This document shows positions 15,798-19,331 of a stretch of 19,331 nucleotides of DNA, one piece after another. Position numbers and translations under genes: made by a program. Location: positions 1-19,331 of the forward strand of contig JAYUSQ010000142.1 in the NCBI GenBank assembly GCA_043755595.1, written 5' to 3'. Below the pieces are notes generated by a model. That model was given only the letters and a program-made list of their open reading frames with translations. It was not told the DNA's origin and did not search any database. Source of the DNA: VFZP01 sp043755595. Lineage in GTDB: Bacteria > Acidobacteriota > Terriglobia > Bryobacterales > Bryobacteraceae. Each line of letters starts with the position of its first letter. Positions within the stretch are counted from its first letter, which is position 1.

Positions 15798-16466
15798 TTA
15801 CGAACACACTGGAAGAAGTAAGTGGAACATTTTCACGCCATAGGTCGGAAGCTCATGATCCGTCTCGCCCAAATGCGACCCTTTCAATTGCTCACCGAGA
15901 GAGGAAGTCAAGGCCGAGACCGCCAGCGATGAACCATTCCTCAGGCTCAACGCCTGTCGCTGCGCTTCGATGCGTTGGCTTAGTCCGCCCCAGGCACTGT
16001 CAGATTTTCCGTCCATGACGTAGCCGAGCATCCCACAAGCTGGCAGCCCCTTCGCGTAATATCCTTTTAAAAACGCGCTCATACCATCGCTGTCCGTGTA
16101 CACCGCATATTGAGATGAAAAGCGTCCACCCGGGTAGGTAACGTGGAGGCGCTTGGCTTCAAACGCAAAGTAATCGCGATGCGAGGAACGATACTTGACA
16201 TAGAGGTCCAACCGCCCGATCTCCCGGCCATCCTGATCGAGCAACGAGTATTGAGGGACAACATCGAAAGGGGCATCAGCGAGATCGGGATCGTTCTGGA
16301 GCCAGCCAGCTAGCCGCCGCGTAATGGCATTCTCCTTTTCGTTCTTTGGCGGATGCTTCATTCGTTTCCACGCGGTTGCTGTTGCGCGGATTATCTCCAC
16401 GAGATAGTCGTCCGCGAACGGATTGAACGTCGCCTCAAGGTGCCCGCTGAACCGCCCTGGTGTCAC
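15798..16466 (-). CDS. Putative PD-(D/E)XK nuclease partner of the methyltransferase
   Basis: A 222-residue cytosolic protein. Its centre carries a nuclease-like signature: GREIGRLDLYV with D87, then YFAFEAKRL with E103-x-K105, the D...ExK spacing of PD-(D/E)XK endonucleases. An N-terminal acidic residue (E45 in KNEKENAITRRLAGWL) could be the helix glutamate often found in this fold. The later parts GMSAFLKGYYAKGLP and CGMLGYVMDG look like conserved family segments, but I cannot name the family. The GTG start (16464-16466) overlaps the methyltransferase TGA stop (16463-16465) as GTGA, so the two are translationally coupled and probably act together. By inference it is the cleavage subunit of a restriction system. 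It could instead be a structural or regulatory subunit. It is the last gene of the operon and no terminator is obvious after it. Confidence 0.65.
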   Translation of the reverse strand: MTPGRFSGHLEATFNPFADDYLVEIIRATATAWKRMKHPPKNEKENAITRRLAGWLQNDPDLADAPFDVVPQYSLLDQDGREIGRLDLYVKYRSSHRDYFAFEAKRLHVTYPGGRFSSQYAVYTDSDGMSAFLKGYYAKGLPACGMLGYVMDGKSDSAWGGLSQRIEAQRQALSLRNGSSLAVSALTSSLGEQLKGSHLGETDHELPTYGVKMFHLLLPVCS

Positions 16467-19207
16467 GCGTCCCGCCTCAATAGGTGCTCAACGATAGCAT
16501 CGGCGTCATTAAGCGCGGCTGTCCGGCACCAGTTGCGCATGGTGGCAGGTTTCAGCATATGGAGCCGATCCTGCTCAAAATAGCTGAATCCGCGTAGGTA
16601 GCTAAAAGGCCGGCTGTCATGCTGGGCTGCCTTGCTGACGCGATCAAGAGCGGCCCACAACTCCGGGTCACCGCCGGTCTCGGCATACGGTTTCCGTTCG
16701 CCGCCGAAGATCACGGTAAGGAGAATCAGGTTGAGATCCTTCGACACCATCGTCTCCGCTCGGACGATGACGCCCCGTTTGGGAGCGCGACGATTTAGCG
16801 CGTCGCAGAGCGTATCCGAATACTGCTTACGCTGAGGCGCCTCCGGAAAAGCGAGGGACGGGACATCGGCATCTAGGCTGCGGCGGTGGATGCTTGGCTG
16901 GAAGATACCGAGGGTGTCTTCTATAAGCATCTGTTCCGCCGTTGTCAGACCGAAGTACTCTTCGACCAGCGGTTCAATCTTTGCCTGCGCTTCTTCCGCC
17001 AGTTGAGCGCGCATGGCCGGCGCGGCATTCTTCCCTGAGCGTTCGAGCGCCTTCAAGACCGCTGCCACATCCTTGACGATTTCCGTGGCGTTCGACGGCA
17101 TGAGTTCATGATCGGGAAGCGGAAATGGGAGGCTCAGGCTCTCGTAGAGATGTAACTTGTCTCGTCCGATTCCATTGCTCGAACCCGAATGGAAGGCAAT
17201 GTACTGAATCAGGCGGGATCCCAGGGTGGCTGCTAGAAACCGGAGCAGATCGGCGTCACTCTCGGGACCAGTAATCGAGCGAAGGGAATCCTGGAAATAC
17301 ACCTTGTAGCGACAGAATGCAAATTTTGTAAAACCGTTGCTGAAGATCACCATAGGTGGGGCGAAGACCGCGTCTACTGGTTTCCGGCGCAGCCCGCTTA
17401 GGAGGGCAGACGTTCCCGTTCGTGAATGTACTGACGCCTCCAAGCCCTCTTTGAGGGTGCGGAAGTCCTGGTCGCGTAAGACTAACTGCGGAAAATTCTC
17501 ATCGTTGACTAGAAAACTGTCGGATAGAGTCCAAGGTTCCAACGGCTTTGGCTCACCGGTAGACACACTGGGATAGTAGGGTTGGAAACCTACCCCACCA
17601 AGCCATTTCCTCGCCTTTGCTGACTCTGACAGTCGTGGAAAGGAGTCGAGCCGCCTTAAAAACGCCTCATCGCGGGGTGTCCCCCAGAATTTGCGACTCC
17701 AAAGCGATTGGAGGCGATTTGTCAACGCCGCTTCCAGGATGTCGCGCTGTGTAAGGAACTTCTGGTCGTCCGGTTCGACTACAAATACACCATTCCGGCG
17801 GTCGAAGCGATTGAGTTTTGGCGTCTCGTACCGAGTGACATGCTCCAAGTCCGGACGTTCCATCGTGTATCGGATGATGAAACACGGGTGCGTGGCATTG
17901 AAGAGGACGAAACGAAAATCCGCGAGTTGCACAATCTTCTCAACGGTCACAGCCCGAAACCAATCGCCATCCAGCGTGCCGTGTCGATTGACAAGTATCG
18001 TGGACGGTAGCAACAGGCACCCAACGCCACCCGCTCGTATAAATTTCGTGGACGCCTTGGCAAAGCGCAAGGCGATCTGTTTGTCGCCGCGGCTTTCCCA
18101 TGGCGGGTTCCCGATCACAAGATCGAACGTATTTTCCAGCGAAAAACTGTCGTCCAAAAAATCTCCGAGGGAGACGACGGGCTCCTCTTTGGCCTGCGCG
18201 CCGTCACTCAGGAGAGGCGGCAGGAATGGGCCTTGGCGGACCTTATTCTTAAACTCCTCCACATCGATCGGGTGAAGTTTTTCAAATAAGGCGAGGTACA
18301 GGCTGAACGCGGTGATGCGGCATGCCTCTGGGTTGAGGTCTACTCCGCGAATCTGCGTTTGGAGCATATCCAACAACGCCTGGGCCTTGGCTTGTTTCCG
18401 TTTGCTCAGATTCTTTTGGAGCCATTGCTCGGCCATCAGATTGAACATGGCGACCAAAAAAATGCCTGAACCACACGCCGGGTCCAGCACACGCCAAGTT
18501 TCGACGGCGCGATATTTCCCTTCAAGCGCTACGTGAAGCGTGGTCTCGGCGAGGTGGCGTGGAGTATAGTACGCCCCGTCATTCCTCTTCTTCTTTGGGT
18601 CCGCCTCCTTCATGAACTCCTCGTAGATGGCGCTGATAATTTCGACGGGTATGACGCAAAAATCGTAGGCCCAGAAACCGAGCGTCATCTGGCCGGACTC
18701 CATGTCATGGCCACTCAGGAAGTCGGCCAGGATCGTTAGATGCTTGCCATTTACTTGCTGCTCCTCATCGCTGAGGGCGGTGTCGAACATCGTTCCGTTG
18801 AATTCACTTCGTAGGCGTGGGAAAAAGTCCCGATACAGCAGCCGCTTAATCTGGCCAGACTGCGGGTGCCTCAGGATGTCGAGCAGAGAGTTTGTTCCTG
18901 ATGGATAGTAGTCAGGTTTGAGGAACTCACGCCGCTCGAGGAAGGATACGAATAGAGCGCGGCCAATTAGGGCGTGCGCACGGGCTAAGCTCCAGCCCGC
19001 ACCTTTCAACTTTCGGGCGGTATTCATCAGATTTTCCAACAGGCAACGATCCACCGTCTCATTCGGAGGAAAGAATTGCGCATGCTGCTGGAAAAACTGC
19101 CCCGTCTCAATCGAGCGGACAATCCGAGCGGATTCAAGTGCGTCCGCGATGTAGCCAAGATTTGGAATGAGGCTGGGTAGAAGATCGTCGAAAAGAGAAC
19201 CGGCCAC
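16463..19207 (-). CDS. Eco57I-like N6-adenine DNA methyltransferase (class I / type IIG-like)
   Basis: A 914-residue protein. The methyltransferase core has GAYYTP (211-216), the SAM-binding motif I LDPACGSGIF (241-250), and GVDLNPEACRIT (288-299). The catalytic motif IV is GNPPWE (366-371), of the NPP[YFW] type that methylates adenine N6. The N-terminal ~200 residues are helical with no D...ExK motif that I can find, so unlike classical type IIG enzymes the nuclease is not obviously in the same chain. Residues ~530-705 (VIFSNGFTKFAFCRYKVYFQDS, then AFHSGSSNGIGRDKLHLYE) resemble a TaqI-like C-terminal target-recognition domain. Start: GTG at 19207 after GGAGAAAG; the frame stays open 22 codons further up without a better start. 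It is coupled to the nuclease-like gene downstream and follows another ORF by 32 bases. Base composition is visibly less GC-rich than neighbouring genes. PglX of BREX and DrmMI of DISARM are relatives with similar cores. Confidence 0.85.
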   Translation of the reverse strand: MAGSLFDDLLPSLIPNLGYIADALESARIVRSIETGQFFQQHAQFFPPNETVDRCLLENLMNTARKLKGAGWSLARAHALIGRALFVSFLERREFLKPDYYPSGTNSLLDILRHPQSGQIKRLLYRDFFPRLRSEFNGTMFDTALSDEEQQVNGKHLTILADFLSGHDMESGQMTLGFWAYDFCVIPVEIISAIYEEFMKEADPKKKRNDGAYYTPRHLAETTLHVALEGKYRAVETWRVLDPACGSGIFLVAMFNLMAEQWLQKNLSKRKQAKAQALLDMLQTQIRGVDLNPEACRITAFSLYLALFEKLHPIDVEEFKNKVRQGPFLPPLLSDGAQAKEEPVVSLGDFLDDSFSLENTFDLVIGNPPWESRGDKQIALRFAKASTKFIRAGGVGCLLLPSTILVNRHGTLDGDWFRAVTVEKIVQLADFRFVLFNATHPCFIIRYTMERPDLEHVTRYETPKLNRFDRRNGVFVVEPDDQKFLTQRDILEAALTNRLQSLWSRKFWGTPRDEAFLRRLDSFPRLSESAKARKWLGGVGFQPYYPSVSTGEPKPLEPWTLSDSFLVNDENFPQLVLRDQDFRTLKEGLEASVHSRTGTSALLSGLRRKPVDAVFAPPMVIFSNGFTKFAFCRYKVYFQDSLRSITGPESDADLLRFLAATLGSRLIQYIAFHSGSSNGIGRDKLHLYESLSLPFPLPDHELMPSNATEIVKDVAAVLKALERSGKNAAPAMRAQLAEEAQAKIEPLVEEYFGLTTAEQMLIEDTLGIFQPSIHRRSLDADVPSLAFPEAPQRKQYSDTLCDALNRRAPKRGVIVRAETMVSKDLNLILLTVIFGGERKPYAETGGDPELWAALDRVSKAAQHDSRPFSYLRGFSYFEQDRLHMLKPATMRNWCRTAALNDADAIVEHLLRRDA

Positions 19208-19239
19208 CGGTTCTTTCTCCGGCTTCTTTACCGGATTCG

Positions 19240-19331
19240 TCAGAAAAATCTGTGGGTTAGTTTTGGCTCAGGCAGCTTGCCAAGTGAATGATAGAGCGCG
19301 AGTTCGGTGATGCGGAATGTGCGAAAGCCGT
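19240..19331 (-). CDS. C-terminal tail of an unidentified upstream gene, cut by window edge
   Basis: Reading in from the right edge, one frame is open with sensible residue composition: GFRTFRITELALYHSLGKLP followed by EPKLTHRFF and a TGA stop at 19240-19242. The other two frames stop early or read poorly. The visible 29 residues do not identify a family. It sits 32 bases upstream of the methyltransferase on the same strand, so it is likely the first visible gene of the same operon. A helicase or another restriction/defence subunit would be expected here, but this is inference from context. Confidence 0.5.
   Translation of the reverse strand, partial: GFRTFRITELALYHSLGKLPEPKLTHRFF

Noticed and set aside
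16463..19207. Calling the methyltransferase BREX PglX or DISARM DrmMI outright
   Set aside because: The shared motifs are common to many N6-adenine methyltransferases and none of the other BREX or DISARM genes is visible in the window.

Overview
The window looks like a piece of an Acidobacteriota chromosome, most likely from the Solibacter/Bryobacter group. That placement is an inference. It rests on high GC, an Oar-like TonB-dependent receptor with an N-terminal carboxypeptidase-regulatory domain, a PilZ-DnaJ fusion, and scattered secreted proteins of types common in that phylum. No rRNA or tRNA gene, CRISPR array, insertion sequence or replication origin was seen.

Left part (1-8917): core DNA-processing genes. 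topA (running off the left edge) and dprA lie head to tail on the minus strand, a classical pairing. A secreted polysaccharide deacetylase-like protein reads outward on the plus strand. Next comes a minus-strand run of two calcineurin-type metallophosphoesterases with overlapping ends, followed by comEC. dprA and comEC are both natural-transformation genes: ComEC carries single-stranded DNA across the inner membrane and DprA protects it and loads RecA.

Middle (8920-11600): an accessory patch with signs of decay. It holds the C-terminal remnant of a kelch protein, a two-domain DUF4440 (NTF2-like) secreted protein broken by a frame change, an intact P1-family (DmpA/NylC-like) self-cleaving peptidase, and a small membrane protein whose stop codon overlaps the peptidase stop in one shared CTAG.

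Right-middle (11664-15691): a compact TonB-dependent receptor, a PilZ-J-domain-winged-helix fusion protein, about 310 bases without a gene that end in a nested hairpin and a TATAAT box, and a 53-residue putative secreted peptide.

Right end (15798-19331): the most interesting region. A minus-strand operon enters from the right edge with the tail of an unidentified gene. It continues into a 914-residue Eco57I-like N6-adenine DNA methyltransferase. It ends with a 222-residue protein carrying a D...ExK nuclease signature, joined to the methyltransferase by a GTGA stop-start overlap. This looks like a restriction or anti-phage module whose remaining part (helicase or other subunit) lies outside the window. 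By eye the region is less GC-rich than its neighbours, which suggests horizontal acquisition.
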